Assembly (NCBI GenBank): GCA_904066235.2
Contig: CAJFCV020000001.1
Location: 6,386,001-6,450,000 of the forward strand
DNA: 64,000 bases
Source of the DNA: Bursaphelenchus xylophilus
Taxonomy: Eukaryota > Nematoda > Chromadorea > Rhabditida > Aphelenchoididae
Reading direction: 5' to 3'
A program made the position numbers and the translations under genes. Shown piece after piece: positions 1 to 11,745 of the stretch (position 1 is its first letter; the number at the start of each line of letters is the position of its first letter). A model generated the notes under the pieces. The model did no database searches, was not told the origin of the DNA, and worked only from the letters and a program-made list of their open reading frames with translations.

Positions 1-1460
1 CAAGTGATGTAAATGGCTTGTCAGAAACCCCCTCGTATAAAACACAAGAAGAAAATTCCAGAGAAAGGGGTAATAATGACGTCATCGAACTTAGTGAAGA
101 TGATGAAGATGAAGATTCAGTCTTCGTGATAAACGACAAGCACAAATACAAACATCCAGAAGGGCCACACCCGGTTTTGGATCCAACTATCTTCGATCGA
201 ATTCGGGAATACAAAGCTAAATTTCCCAAGGCTTTTCAACATTTTGAGTATCAGATAGACCAACATTTTATCGATAATGTTCAGGTATGTCAATCCTATC
301 AGTATAATGTTTTGCTTTAGAAAGATCTTACATTTTGGTGGAAGATGGAAGTCAGGAAAAATCTTTTGAATGTGATTAATCAACAGTTCCCCGGTGCTAA
401 CCTTGTAGTAGTCGGATCTACGATTAATGGGTGTGGTGCCATGTGTTCTGATATGGATCTGTGTTGCATTATAAAAGATCGATTTACAAATGCAGCGTCT
501 TCGGAGAGAGGGTAAGATTCCTCTTGTTTTAAATCGATTGCCACCAGGTTCGCCATTAAATGTCTACGAAAGATGCAAAAGTTGTTCTACAGAAACCGGC
601 ATGCAATCAAATTGGATAAACTTTTAGTAATCAATGCTAAAGTAAGTATTAGTTTGAAATTATTTGTTTTACAAATTTAGGTACCCATTTTGCGAATCAC
701 ATTTCTACATCCATTTGAAGGTCTGGAAGTTGATCTAAACGTAAATAACACTGCTGGTATCAATAACTCGCACTTGCTGCATTACTATTCCAGGTAACTT
801 GTTTTCATTTTTATGAATTTTGTTTAGGATTGATGATAGGCTGCCTTCTCTTTGTTTGCTAATAAAACATTGGGCCAAGAAGAATGGAATTGGAGAAGCG
901 ATGAGTGGAACTTTTAATAGTTACTCCTTGATCTTACTTTGTATCCATTTTCTGCAAGTTGCTGTTCAACCTCCGATCCTCCCAAATCTCCAAGAGTGTC
1001 ATGCTGCCAGATTTGAATACACGGAGGATGTAGCAAGGCTCACTGTTTTCGATGACTTACCCCCAAATTACCCAGATCCCAGGTTAAATACGTCAACGGT
1101 CGGGGAATTATTAATCGCCTTTTTCGATTATTACTCCAAATTTGACTTTGAGAATTGGGCCATCTCCATCCGACGGGCTACGGTATTTCCGAGGTCTGTA
1201 TTTTCATTCATTGCTCATTTCCTTCTTACTTTATACTAAACGTCCGTTTCAGAGCCGAATTGGCCGACAATAATTACCGGTTTAAGATGTATATCGAGGA
1301 ACCCTATGACGGATTGAACACTGCCAGATGTGTAACCCAGCCAGAGAAGTTTGAATTAATTATGGATGCGTTCAAAGAAGCGAGGAATGCTTTCCTTGGA
1401 AAGTTTAGACCTAATCTTCGCAGGATTCAGGTTGGGAAGGTGTTTGGCGGTTCGGATTGA
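1..1460 (+). CDS. gld-2: GLD-2/TENT2-like cytoplasmic poly(A) polymerase, 5'-truncated by window
   Basis: Non-canonical poly(A) polymerase that extends mRNA 3' tails in the cytoplasm. Exons: 1-284, 321-511, 548-641, 681-793, 828-1193, 1253-1460; introns are 34-59 bp and all join in frame. The frame is open to base 1, so the start lies outside the window. An acidic stretch (ELSEDDEDED) precedes the nucleotidyltransferase fold. The catalytic GS motif with two aspartates is seen as VVGSTINGCGAMCSDMDLC, and the third aspartate as LEVDLNVNN. A PAP-associated segment follows (STVGELLIAFFDYYSKFDF) and the GLD-2-type EEPYDGLNTAR motif lies near the end. TENT2/GLD-2 fits better than TENT4 or TUT families because of the GSxxNGxG...SDxDxC pattern and the C-terminal EEP[YF]D motif. 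GLD-2 enzymes normally need an RNA-binding partner, which is not visible here. Confidence 0.9.
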
Positions 1461-1617
1461 AGGAGATGTCGTTGTTCTTGTTGAATCATCTGTCTTCAAG
1501 TCTTGTTAGAACTAACGGAAATAAATTCATGAAACCGACAACTTTCTTTATTTTAATTATACGGTTTGACACCTGGTATTTGACGAATAATTTTTTCTCA
1601 ATCTGATTATTTTCAAG

Positions 1618-2085
1618 ATGGCAAAGAATGTGAATGATGTCAGTTATCGAAAGGTGGATGTGGATGCTCTGGACCCAGATAAGTTCAAGGACGTGGCAGA
1701 ACCAGAATACACAAGTCACGGACCTGGGAATGGACCAAACGAGAACAATGTAAAGCAACTTCTTCAATCGAATAAATTGGTGGATGCTCTGAAAGCCGTT
1801 CTGGATGATCCTCCTCTCAGGTCCACTGATCAGGCTTTGAAAGATAAGGTTTCAACTCTGGTCCTCAAAGTTCTTACAAGCTTCAAGAATGCCGAAATAG
1901 AAGGAGCCATCAAGAATCTGAATACGGAAGAGGTAGCGTTGCTAATGAGATATGTCTACAAAGGGATGGAATTGCTGGTGGATTCCCAGACAAGTCAACA
2001 ATTATGTGCATGGCACGCCCAACTCTTCCAGGTAGGGGGATACGGGATAATCACTCAGGTACTCACAGCAAGAAACCGACTTTAA
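1618..2085 (+). CDS. arx-7: ARPC5 (p16-Arc), Arp2/3 complex subunit 5
   Basis: Smallest subunit of the Arp2/3 actin-nucleation complex. Single-exon reading frame of 155 residues, close to the 151 of animal ARPC5. The N-terminus carries the family motif YRKVDVDALDPDKF, followed by helices with KDKVSTLVLKVLTSFK, LLMRYVYKGME and the C-terminal VLTARNRL, matching the ARPC5 ending VLTARK. The start is the ATG directly after a pyrimidine stretch ending TTTTCAAG. It lies 157 bp downstream of the poly(A) polymerase stop on the same strand, a spacing compatible with a nematode operon. AATAAA follows at 2104-2109. The C-terminus is nearly tail-to-tail with PIG-N (70 bp apart). Confidence 0.95.
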   Translation: MAKNVNDVSYRKVDVDALDPDKFKDVAEPEYTSHGPGNGPNENNVKQLLQSNKLVDALKAVLDDPPLRSTDQALKDKVSTLVLKVLTSFKNAEIEGAIKNLNTEEVALLMRYVYKGMELLVDSQTSQQLCAWHAQLFQVGGYGIITQVLTARNRL

Positions 2086-2155
2086 TTGTACTATTCATGT
2101 AACAATAAATTATTATTAATTTTAAAAAAAACAGGCATTGACTAGAAGACAATTG

Positions 2156-5100
2156 TTATTTGGAACGGCATTCAATTATCATTTTGGCGATATGTAATAG
2201 AAGAAAGACAACGCTGGACATTCCAAGGCATATCAGGTAGTGGCTGATACTCATCCCGATTTCTAGCCAGCTGCCATCGTCTTTTAAATTGAAGAAGAAT
2301 ATCTGAAAATAAACAAAAGGTCTATATTTTTCACGCAGAACAAAAAATATTTTTCCCCATAAAGCAATTATGTTTACCCTTATCTGTAAACAGGGGTGAA
2401 CAGTGATGAACACAATGTTTCAAGCAGTCCTTAGTCAAACAGTAATGACATATGACAAAATTCTGTTATAAATTTAGAAAGTATAGAAATTGCAATTCCA
2501 ACCCAAAACGTTGGAATTCCGTATCTCTACGTTAGTTTTTTTCCAGAGTTCAAGTTTTAATTTTTCAGCAAATTTGGCGACTCTTTAGCCAGGAATAAAA
2601 AAATTTTCGAGTCTGAGAAACGTAATTGAAAAACATTGAAATTTTTTTGGAGTTTCACCGATTTCGGGCTCCAAAACTTGGAATGAAAATGTCAAAGGTC
2701 AGTACAAATAATTTTCCCATAAATAAGCCTGCAAAAGGGAAACTTGCCATAGCCATAAGATCGGATAAAATCATCAGTAACACTCCCAACCGAGGAAGTT
2801 TATTCTCTTGTCGTTGAAGGATAACAGCCAGTGAAAAGGCTAGCTGCAATAAGGGGATGGCTACCTTCAGTATGAGGAGAAAGGCCATCAAGAAAGGCGA
2901 GAAAGTTGTGACAAAGTTGCTGGTTGCACTGGGATTGAATCCATTTAACGATGCTAGATTCCCAGTGCCAAAGAAAGCTACCTCAATCAGGACGATCAAC
3001 AGCATCGCCCTTTGCCATTCCTGTCGATCAAAGGGACCCAATGTTCTCACATCCACATCAAACATTCCTTTCTTCTTCCCCACACTCTTGTCTTCAATTT
3101 GGAGGTTCAAGAACTGGATGTCATTATGGCTGTTGTATTCCAGACGGACATAACAAATAAGGAATGTCATGAACAACAATAAGAACACGGACTCGTAGGC
3201 CATAGAGAGCAGGGAATAGACCATAAATGTGGAAGACAACCAGGATATATATCTATCAGTTAAACTTCGTTTGACCATGAATGGAACAATAAATCCGAAA
3301 AAAAGCAGTGCCCAGGACGTTACACGGCAGAATGATGTCTGATAGAAATATACATTGTATATTATTTAAACTTACTAAGTAGGGACCTAAGCAATTGACA
3401 ACAGATGTGACCACCAGCATTGCCGATATTGCAGTAAACACTCCTTTCGAATCTTTCTGTCCATATGTTGTTTTATAATAATGCAATCCATATGAACACA
3501 CCAAGGGAGACATCACAACCAAGCCCTTCATGGGTATGTTTCCTACAGGAGGCAGCAACGGAAAGAGGGCCAAACAAAAACTTGAAATTGCCCATATATT
3601 AGACCTAAACCGACTTCGTTTCTTAATCTCAAAACAAAACCCATACCAGATCTTTGGCAGAGATGAGGTGTAATATGGTAGGGGAGCAATAAATAAGAGA
3701 AGCAAAGAAACAACAGCACGTTCGAAGAATGCGCTCACAGTGATTAATATGTGCATCGCTGAAACAAGTCATAACTCCTGAATACATTACCTACCTAAAA
3801 CAAAGATGCCAATAAAGAAATGCAGGTACCATTGTCTGATATCCTGAAACAGGACCAAAGCTTGCTTTAATGTAATTCCATTACTATTCCATATCAAAGA
3901 TGAAATGTACGTTGGCAAAAGATAAAAACAGGTATGCGAAAGGGGCCACTTATGCATCAGGGACACAGATATCTCAATTACAAATATTCCGACAAACCAC
4001 TTGTTCGAAACAAACGTTTTCACATCACGAAACGCTCCCCTAAATTGAATAGACAATAATTAATCGTACCTAACTCAACCCACCACCGCATAAATGTGTA
4101 CAACAAGAAGACCCAGGAGAAGAACAAAAAAGCGATGGCCATGCCCAGTGTAGTCCTGTTGTAGCGATGGAAATAATATAACCCATCTCTGACTCTTGGA
4201 ATCCATTCCAAGCAAATCTGAGAAGCAGATTCGTATCTTCGATTCCTTATTAAACTCGAGATTGTTTCGTGAACCTTATTCAGAACAGAAGCCTTGAACT
4301 CGGGGTACTCCTTGAACAAAAATTTAAAAGAATTCCTTTCTTTCTCGGCTCTTTTGATACCAAATTGTTCTACCATCTAAATTAACATTGATAACAAAAT
4401 ATCTTAACTGTACCTGTTTCAGATTGGCACAAGCAATATTACACTTCAGTTTAGCTGGAAAGTCGAGGAAATGAAGAGGAATAATACCGAGACTGTTAAC
4501 TGGAATCGGAATCCCCAGAAGAGCTGACATTAAAGGGGTTAAATCGACTTGATTAATCTCTTCTTTTAATGGCAGAGGTGAAACTCCATGTCCCCAGATA
4601 ACGAAGGGAGTCAGGACTTCATCATCAGTTCCACTTCCATGAGATCCCCAATCAGTCATTCCATGATCGGCAGTGAAAACAAAAGCCGTTCTGAACATTC
4701 ATAATAAAAGACATACTTCAAACGAACAGGACAACCATGACGTTCTTACCTGCGATCAGGAAATACTGTCCCAAAAAGTTCAACAATCCTATGAATCCCT
4801 TGGTCAACAACATGAATATTGCTAATGTATTCATCCGAGGCGGGTTTCTTCCCATGACCATTGGTATCTAAACCAAGTAAATGGAGGAAGAAAACTGTCT
4901 TATCGTTGTACAAGTCAGCGTTGCTCCCATTTAAAAGATCCTAAAATGAAACCAACTTATCTTAAAACTTACTTCGACTTTCTGAAAAACCCATCGATCC
5001 AGGTAGGCAGCATCATTTCGCGAGAAATCTTCTTCGTCCGATGAGTAATAAAAAGTTTCGGCTTGGTCAACTTTATCGCCAAACATTGGAACGATGTCCG

Positions 5101-6030
5101 GACTTCCGTAAAGGAAAGACTTCCTGGACTGGTTAAAGATACTATCAAAGGCGACTGGATTCTGAGACCATCCTCTGGTCACGGCACTAACATCTTCATA
5201 TATACCCGCCAGCATAGCAACATGCCCGGGCCTTGATTCTGTTGGAACATGACTTACGGAGACTCCGAACACGCACTAGAACGTAAACGTCACAAGGGAA
5301 TTGCCCAAACTGTCCATGCCCAAATGACATGTGTTATACACGATTCGAAAGTCTTGAAGAAATGTTCTAAGAACATGTTTCAAAGATTTTTATGAATAAC
5401 TGATATAGAGAAATCGACCGCTAAAATCCCAAGAATCATATGCCAAAAACATTACTTAGGATTTGATGGATTCTTAAGGTGTAATTATTTCAACTTTATA
5501 GTAACTAAGCACCCTTATTCATTGTAAAAACGATCTAATGCCGCCGACGAATGATGTAGCAGCTCATGACCCCGGTCTTCCCGTTTCTGCACTAGAGACA
5601 TCGTAGATCTCCGTGACCAAACTCAGTTGGCGATTTTTGGAACCGGTTCCTAGGAAACTTTACAAGGAATTTCGAATGGAAAACAGCACATGCCATTTGG
5701 CCATGGATAGTTTGTGCAATACCTTTATTAATTTCAATAAACCTACCTGGTTATTTCGTATCAATGAATGAAGGTACGGAGATTTTTGAGGATAATCATA
5801 AAAGGTGCGAGATCGGAGACCATCTAAAAATAAATAAAAAAATTATAAGCACTACCTGCGGAAAATAATACAAGACGCTTTGCAGTGTTATCAGTTTGAA
5901 GAAACTCCTGCGATTTGGCTCCAGAAACAATCGGCGAATCGTAATAAACATCAAAAATGGAGTAAACCAACACCAAATGCACGATTACACCTAATAGAAA
6001 AAACAAGGCACTACCGTTTTCTGACATCAT
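2156..6030 (-). CDS. PIGN: PIG-N, GPI ethanolamine phosphate transferase 1
   Basis: ER membrane enzyme adding ethanolamine phosphate to the first mannose of GPI anchor precursors. Exons in coding order: 6030-5856, 5823-5747, 5275-4973, 4940-4750, 4690-4414, 4376 to about 4070, about 4039-3795, 3758-3376, 3338-2748, 2302-2156. It predicts about 897 residues (human 931). The start MMSENGSALFF opens an N-terminal membrane anchor. The alkaline-phosphatase-like metal/catalytic motifs are visible as LFSADG, VPTESRPGHVAML, LLGLDTNGHG and TADHGMTDWGSHG. The C-terminal half is a multi-spanning membrane domain with the family motifs AFFGTGNLASLN and DGSWLEIGMSISHY. The join between the exon ending near 4070 and the one starting near 4039 is not settled: the obvious GTACGA donor needs a shifted acceptor (about 4034) to keep frame. 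The last intron (2303-2747) uses a GC donor. Confidence 0.93.
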
Positions 6031-6210
6031 ACAGCATGATTCACGTCTAATTGTAAAGTCTTGCAAAAGTTTGGCGCAAAAAAATTTTTTTTGAATATAT
6101 CGTAATGCCAGAACCAAAATTTGGCCGCGAAAAATTATGTTCAGAAAAATCATTTTTGAACAAAATTTTGCACTTTTTATTTTTTACAAGGAAGGGAGAG
6201 ACGGCAAGAA
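6031..6210. promoter_or_regulatory. Short divergent intergenic region between PIG-N and RAD54
   Basis: Only 180 bp separate the two start codons, which read outward, so both promoters and 5' UTRs must fit here. It is AT-rich with long A/T runs around 6080-6180. I see no named factor site. RAD54's ATG is the last codon of its first exon (ATG|GTAAGTG). Confidence 0.45.
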
Positions 6211-9200
6211 ATGGTAAGTGAGAGGACTGTAAAATGACATTAATTGTCTTTTAGCTGAAAAGAAGAGCCCCATCTCAATCTCCGAAAGTGAATCCAAAGG
6301 ACAGAAATGCCTTGAAGAGTGCAAATAACAGCGGAGCCATCACAGTAAGCCCTGTATCATCTTTAGACATTGCTTTAGCCACTCAGAACAAGAAATCAGG
6401 CAAACTTTGAAGATGAGGAAGAATCTGATGACGAATCTACTGAAATTAGTCGGCAAGAGCATGAAGAGATGATGCGGAGGATTTTAACACGCCCTTTTCG
6501 TGTTCCAATTGAAGGGTATAAAGGTAAAAGTCTTATTTATTCTCTATTTGTCTTTTAGGAGCGCCTACCAATCGAGCTCTAGGTGTCAGGAGATCAGGAG
6601 CCAAGACTGCTCTCCATGATCCGTATGAGGAAAATGCCTTGGTCCTGTATGTACCTGTGGAATTAAATGCTCACGAAAAGTTGAGATTGGACAACAAGTT
6701 GAGAAAGGTCCATGTGGTAGTAGATCCAGGTTTATCTTCGGTTCTCCGTCCTCATCAGCGGGAAGGAGTTCAGTTTATGTATGAATGTGTGACCGGCAGA
6801 GTGATTGAGGGGTTTTCTGGGTGTATTATGGCGGATGAAATGGGTCTGGGAAAGACATTACAGTGTATCGCATTGATGTGGACGTTACTGGTAGGATATT
6901 CAATTTAATAATTTTTTGTTTAGCGACAGAGTCCCGATGGAGGTCCAGAGATTAACAAAGTTATTGTTGTATGCCCCAGTAGTTTGGTCAAGAACTGGGA
7001 TAAAGAGATTGGCAAATGGTTGGGAGGTCGGGTTAACTCGCTTCCTATTGATTTTGGGAAGAAGGAAGAGATTATTCGACACCTGGGTATTGACAGTATA
7101 AACTTTAAAGAACTCTTTTAGAAACCTTTATTAATCAACTTGGAAAGAGAGTGGCCACACCGGTGATCATAATTTCATATGAGACGTTAAGAGGGTACAT
7201 TGAAATCTTGAACAAACAGGAAGTCGGACTTGTCATTTGCGATGAGGTAATCTTGATGACATTCGAATTACTTTTTTTAGGCGTCGAGATATTACGGGTG
7301 ACGCACGGTTGGGTGGTGCAGGTTCGGATGAGTCCTCTTGGGTTATCCCATCTTGGGGTGTTGCATGTTCTGGTGGCTCACGTTTGGGTGATGAATAAAT
7401 ATTCTAATTCTAGCTACTAGCTATGACGTAAAATTTTTGCATTTTTTGGAGGAAGATGTTAGTTAATTTTTCATTCATAGTTTATTGTAAATCTTTCTTA
7501 CGTCGGTTAATTACCAGTAAATGAATGATTTGTCTGGTTTCACTACTCTCATTAAGAATAAGGTTTACGTTTTGAATTGCCTTATTAGTAGGAATGCAAC
7601 TTTTATTTTTTGACCTTTGAAAACGCCCAAATATGCAACAGCCAAATATGGGATCACCCGAAAGGGCCCACCCGAACTTGCACCGCAACCATACCTTTTT
7701 TTAGGGGCATCGTCTCAAAAATAGCGACAACCAGACCTACCAGGCTTTGACGAGTTTAAAATGCAACAAAAGAGTCCTCATCTCTGGAACACCTATTCAA
7801 AACGACCTGCTTGAGTATTACAGGTATAGGTATTCCTATTGTAATATTAGTTTAGTTTGGTCAACTTCGTTAATCCTGGGATGTTGGGTAGTGCTCAAGA
7901 GTTCAAAAAGAGGTTTGAGAATCCCATTCTACGAGGTCGAGATGCCAGTGCCACATTGGAGCACCAAAAGGTTGGAGAGGAAAAACTGCAGGAAATGGTG
8001 TCCTTGGTTAACAAATGCATTATCAGAAGAACCTCCGCGCTTCTTACAAAGTACCTGCCGGTAAGTTTAAAGGGCTTGAGAGTAATTTTAATTTTTTAGA
8101 TAAAATATGAAGTGATTATATGTTGTAAAATGACAGAGTTACAAAACAAATTATACAGGAAGATTATAACCGGGAAAGGAAGGGATGTTTGTAACGAGGC
8201 GACTAAGAAAGGACTAACAAGCACTGCTCTGACACTAGTAACCAGTCTGAAGAAACTTTGCAACCATCCACATTTGATTTATGACAAAGTTATTCAAGGG
8301 GATGTCGGCTTCCAAGGTAATTTACTTTTTTTGAATACTATGATTGCAGGATGCAAGGAAATATACCCAGAGCATTATCTCAGGCGTCCTCTGGATCCTG
8401 TTTTCTCAGGGAAGTTGAGGATTTTGGATTTGCTTCTGGCTGTGACTCGACAAGAAACCAACGATAAGTTTGTGGTGGTGTCGAATTACACTCAAACAAT
8501 TGATGCCATTGCTGAGGTAAGATGAATAAGATTATTATAGATTGCGTTTAGTTGTGTAACCTCAGAAGGTATCCCTATGTCAGACTGGATGGAAGCATGT
8601 CGATAAAACAGAGAGCCAAGACTGTTGAAAAGTTCAATGACCCCATTGTGAGTTTAGATACGTCGGTTATTCGTTTTAGGCGCCTGAATTTATTTTCTTA
8701 TTGTCTTCGAAGGCTGGTGGATGTGGTCTGAATCTAATTGGGGCCAACAGGTTAGTCATGTTCGATCCTGATTGGAACCCGGCCAATGATGACCAGGCCA
8801 TGGCCAGAGTTTGGAGAGATGGGCAGAAAAAGAACTGTTTTATATACAGATTGTTAGCGGTAAGGACTTCTTTGATTGATCTTGCACTTTTTGCTCCGCC
8901 GGAGCAAGAAAAGCCAATCGGACCTAAAAAATGTGTCGTCTTTGATACAAGATTGGGTTTAGCAGTGCTTTTATCCCATTGCAGTATCTTTGATAATTTT
9001 CAAAATTTTAAAAATGCCTCCGCCGGCCTTTAAACATGATAAAAGAAAGATTAAAACAAGATAATTGCGAGTTTGAAGTGACTAACAAAAAAATCATCGG
9101 CTTTCTTTCCGATTCACAAAAGCCAAGCCCCCAAAACGGCCTCGGTCGGTAAAAAAGTCTAAAAACTTTAGAAAAGACGTCAAATCTCTCCGCCGATGCA

Positions 9201-9778
9201 ATAAGAAATTCTTTTGCATATTCTAAAATCGCCCTGCTTAAACTTTTAAAATCAATTTAAAATTCTCGGATAGCTGCAAAGAGCATAAAGATATTCGCAA
9301 AAACTTTCTGCAATATTTCTTGATACACCCTGTGTTTTAGAGAGGAACCATCGAAGAAAAGATTTTTCAACGCCAAACCCACAAGAAGGCCTTGTCTTCG
9401 TGTGTTGTCGATGAAGAAGAAAATGTGGCCAGACATTTCTCCATCGATCAGCTGAAGACATTGTTTGAATTGAATGAAACAGCTGCCAGTGATACCCATG
9501 AGAAGATCAAATGTGAACGATGCTTGGATGGTCGGGAGGTTGCTGATCCTCCTCCAGATTCTGACACCAATTCAGATCTGTCCCACTGGTTCCATGTGGA
9601 AAAGGATGCGAGAAAAGTACCTGATCATATTTTGAGGAGAGTCCACAATCAGGATATTATTTCTTTCGTTTTCTACCAGAAGTCCCATGAACAACATCGA
9701 ATGAGAGCTGAAGAAAGACAAGAGAAAGAAGATGAGGACTACAAACCAGAGGAGGAGGGGGAAGAAGAAGAAGATTGA
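6211..9778 (+). CDS. rad-54: RAD54, SWI2/SNF2 DNA translocase of homologous recombination
   Basis: DNA-dependent ATPase that works with RAD51 in strand exchange. Thirteen coding exons: 6211-6213, 6255-6344, 6379-6523, 6559-6890, 6924-7086, 7122-7246, 7705-7823, 7856-8060, 8100-8316, 8350-8516, 8552-8647, 8680-8859, 9341-9778; the sum is 2280 nt, 759 residues (human RAD54L 747). Start [11 protein letters not shown] resembles the RAD54 N-terminus. Motif I is [11 protein letters not shown], motif Ia CPSSLVKNW, motif II ICDEGHRLKNS, motif [18 protein letters not shown], motif [17 protein letters not shown] and motif [16 protein letters not shown]. The C-terminal CERC cluster and the LSHWFHV segment also match RAD54. 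An acidic tail ends in EEEGEEEED. The acceptor at 6379 could instead be 6400, also in frame. The motif II codons are split by a 458-bp intron holding an inverted-repeat element. Confidence 0.96.
7302..7692. mobile_element. Non-autonomous inverted-repeat element (MITE) in the RAD54 motif II intron
   Basis: About 70 bp at 7302-7375 recurs as an imperfect reverse complement at 7622-7692. Shared blocks in both arms include GGTTG, GGTGCA.GTTCGG, TATCCCAT/GATCCCAT and TGTTGCAT. The arms flank about 250 bp of AT-rich sequence with no reading frame. A T-run ending in AG is present on both sides (7272-7280 and 7694-7704), so the splice acceptor context looks duplicated. I did not find a clean target-site duplication. 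Transposon class is not assigned. Confidence 0.65.
8860..9340. other. Long RAD54 intron 12, probable decayed repeat
   Basis: At 481 bp this intron is about ten times the typical size here. It holds a near-perfect palindrome at 8891-8907 (TTGCTCCG C CGGAGCAA). Its 3' end carries TACACCCTGTGT (about 9324-9335), the reverse complement of the ACAGGGTG terminus common in mariner-type elements and seen again at 11868. No matching left terminus was found, so the element, if any, is degraded. Confidence 0.35.
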
Positions 9779-11007
9779 GATGTGCTAATCAATTATATCG
9801 TATTTTCTGTGTAATAGAACCAGTGTTTGTCGGGTAGTGAATTTGGTTCCAGTTGTTGTGTTCTCATTTCGATTAAAGTTTTATGTCAGTTTTGTGTACG
9901 ATCGTCCAAATGGCGTACCAGTTCGTTATCTGCATTACTTTTGACATTCAATCTTACCAGTCTGTATTAAAAATGAGTCCGAGTTGGTAGTTCGATTCAA
10001 TATTTTTCATGAGAGAAGATTCCTAAACATTTTGATTTGTTTCCTAGACGATCTCAGTGAAGCAAGCCGTGACATAAGATTTTCTCGATGCCGTGTCATA
10101 TACATAGATATGAACCACACCACCGGTGGAAAAATAACGCATCATATTTTTGTTCCATTAATACAGTAATCCGTGATACAGTAAGCTCTCAAAAAAAGCC
10201 AATAGATGTTATCAATTTCAACCGGTTTTAAGACGTTTTATTTTTCATGTATTCATCTTCTAAAATTATATAAATCCAGATATCATCGATGTCTAAAATT
10301 ACTCTGTCTCATACAGACCGTAAAACTACATTAAAGGTAACTTGCGTCTTATTTTTGGTATTTGCACCCAGTCGGGCTCGAGACGCTGGATTGGTAGTTC
10401 TGACCGACAATCACTATACCATGAAAAATGCCGCAACACTTTTTGCACTTTTTTCTCACGTTTATATATCAGAATTTTATGATGATTAAAATATGTAAAA
10501 TTCAGCTGCGGGTTTTCAGAAGTAAACTTTATATGGTCGATTTTTTTGGACGAACCGGCAGTTTGGTGTGTTACAGTAATCCGACTCAGTCAAAACCACT
10601 TTTTTTGAAATCTACGAGTGCGAAAACATAAGTATTCATGAATATCTGTATGTTCGTTGCTGATTTATGGGGGATTACTATATAACCAATAAATTGTAAA
10701 AATAACTGTGGTAACGACCGAAGTAGACAAACTGTTTTACCAATGGGTTTTTAGGACAAGTAGGGTCACGTTAAAGCAAAAAACTCGAGAATTGGTTTGA
10801 TATTAAAACGGGTTTTATATACTTTTGGTCTAACTACGGCTTGCTTCAGTGGCTCAGAAAGCGTCTTTTAAAGCGCGAAGATTTTGGCGATAGCAGCCGA
10901 TGGGGTTATTCCTTCGGAAGTTTGAATAGTAGTGTGACCTTGGCTTCGGTTTCGCGGTCGCCCCAAGAGATCCCAGGAGCCACATTTTGCCGCGCCTTTT
11001 TGAAACA
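9779..11007. other. Intergenic region with inverted-repeat transposon traces
   Basis: No convincing gene. A 13-bp inverted repeat (TGAAGCAAGCCGT at 10058-10070, its complement at 10836-10848) brackets about 790 bp. Inside it the 12-mer TACAGTAATCCG occurs directly repeated at 10162 and 10572, and in partial inverted form near 10673-10683. These look like nested non-autonomous element ends. The arms are too short to be sure. Confidence 0.35.
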
Positions 11008-11745
11008 ATGGCGACCCTTTGCACCCTCTCGATACTGTAAGTTGATGCAAGTACATTTGTTTGATTTTCTTTTTAGTTTCTTAATTCAAATAGCATCATC
11101 ACATTTATTTGTGGATATATCATTTTCCAAAAGGACCCCGGGATGCATAAATCTCTCTTGTCCGGACCCATCCCTCAATTTGACTATTGTTGGCCGCAAG
11201 GAATCCACTTCGTATCAACTATCTCTGGAAAATGGATCTAGAAATCAGATCCCTATCATGGATAAAGAGGTTTCTTTTAATTCTTTCATCAATTCTCCTG
11301 ATCCAAGATTCAAGTCTTTACTCCGAGTTTGTGATCAAGCAGTCATTGTAAGTTCGTAATTTTGTTCCGAATAAAGTTTTTCTAGGGGAATCTTACCAAC
11401 GAAAGTTCCGTTTTTAACATTACGCAATGTTATGAGATGAAGATGAAAATTGTCTCAGCAGACGGGATGGTAAGTATTATGTTAAATACGGGATGTTAGG
11501 ACATTAAATACTATCTTTTGGGTTGTTCCAAGCTTATGTACTAAATTACATTTTTTCAGAATGTGAATCTTCTGCTGGAATGGTGGATTCTGATCCCAAC
11601 ATTGGTTTCCTTGACTTTGCTGATCTTGGCCTTGATTGGAGTTTGGATCCAAAGGAGAAGGGCGAAGTCTTTCAGGGTTCTCTTTGAAGAACATCTCATT
11701 CAGACCGCGTCCAGTCAACACAATGCTGCCATTCTAAATTCGTAA
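11008..11745 (+). CDS. Orphan secreted-type I single-pass membrane glycoprotein
   Basis: Unrecognised protein of 189 residues from four exons: 11008-11036, 11077-11347, 11386-11469, 11560-11745, all in phase. The tiny first exon plus the start of the second encodes a clear signal peptide (MATLCTLSILFLIQIASS). The predicted extracellular part (about 115 residues) has four cysteines and several N-glycosylation sequons (NLT, NGS, NLT, NES, NIT). A hydrophobic helix (WWILIPTLVSLTLLILALIG) is followed by a stop-transfer WIQRRRAK and a short cytoplasmic tail of about 30 residues. The architecture is that of a small receptor or adhesion protein. No domain family is recognised, so no function is assigned. 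Confidence 0.7.

Noticed and set aside
1486..1767. Minus-strand open frame overlapping ARPC5
   Set aside because: Antisense shadow of a clear coding exon, no domain.
2701..2747. GT donor (GTACTG) downstream of MGKLF as the end of PIG-N exon 9
   Set aside because: It adds 14 residues absent from the family, whereas the GC donor after DLMAM gives the exact family spacing.
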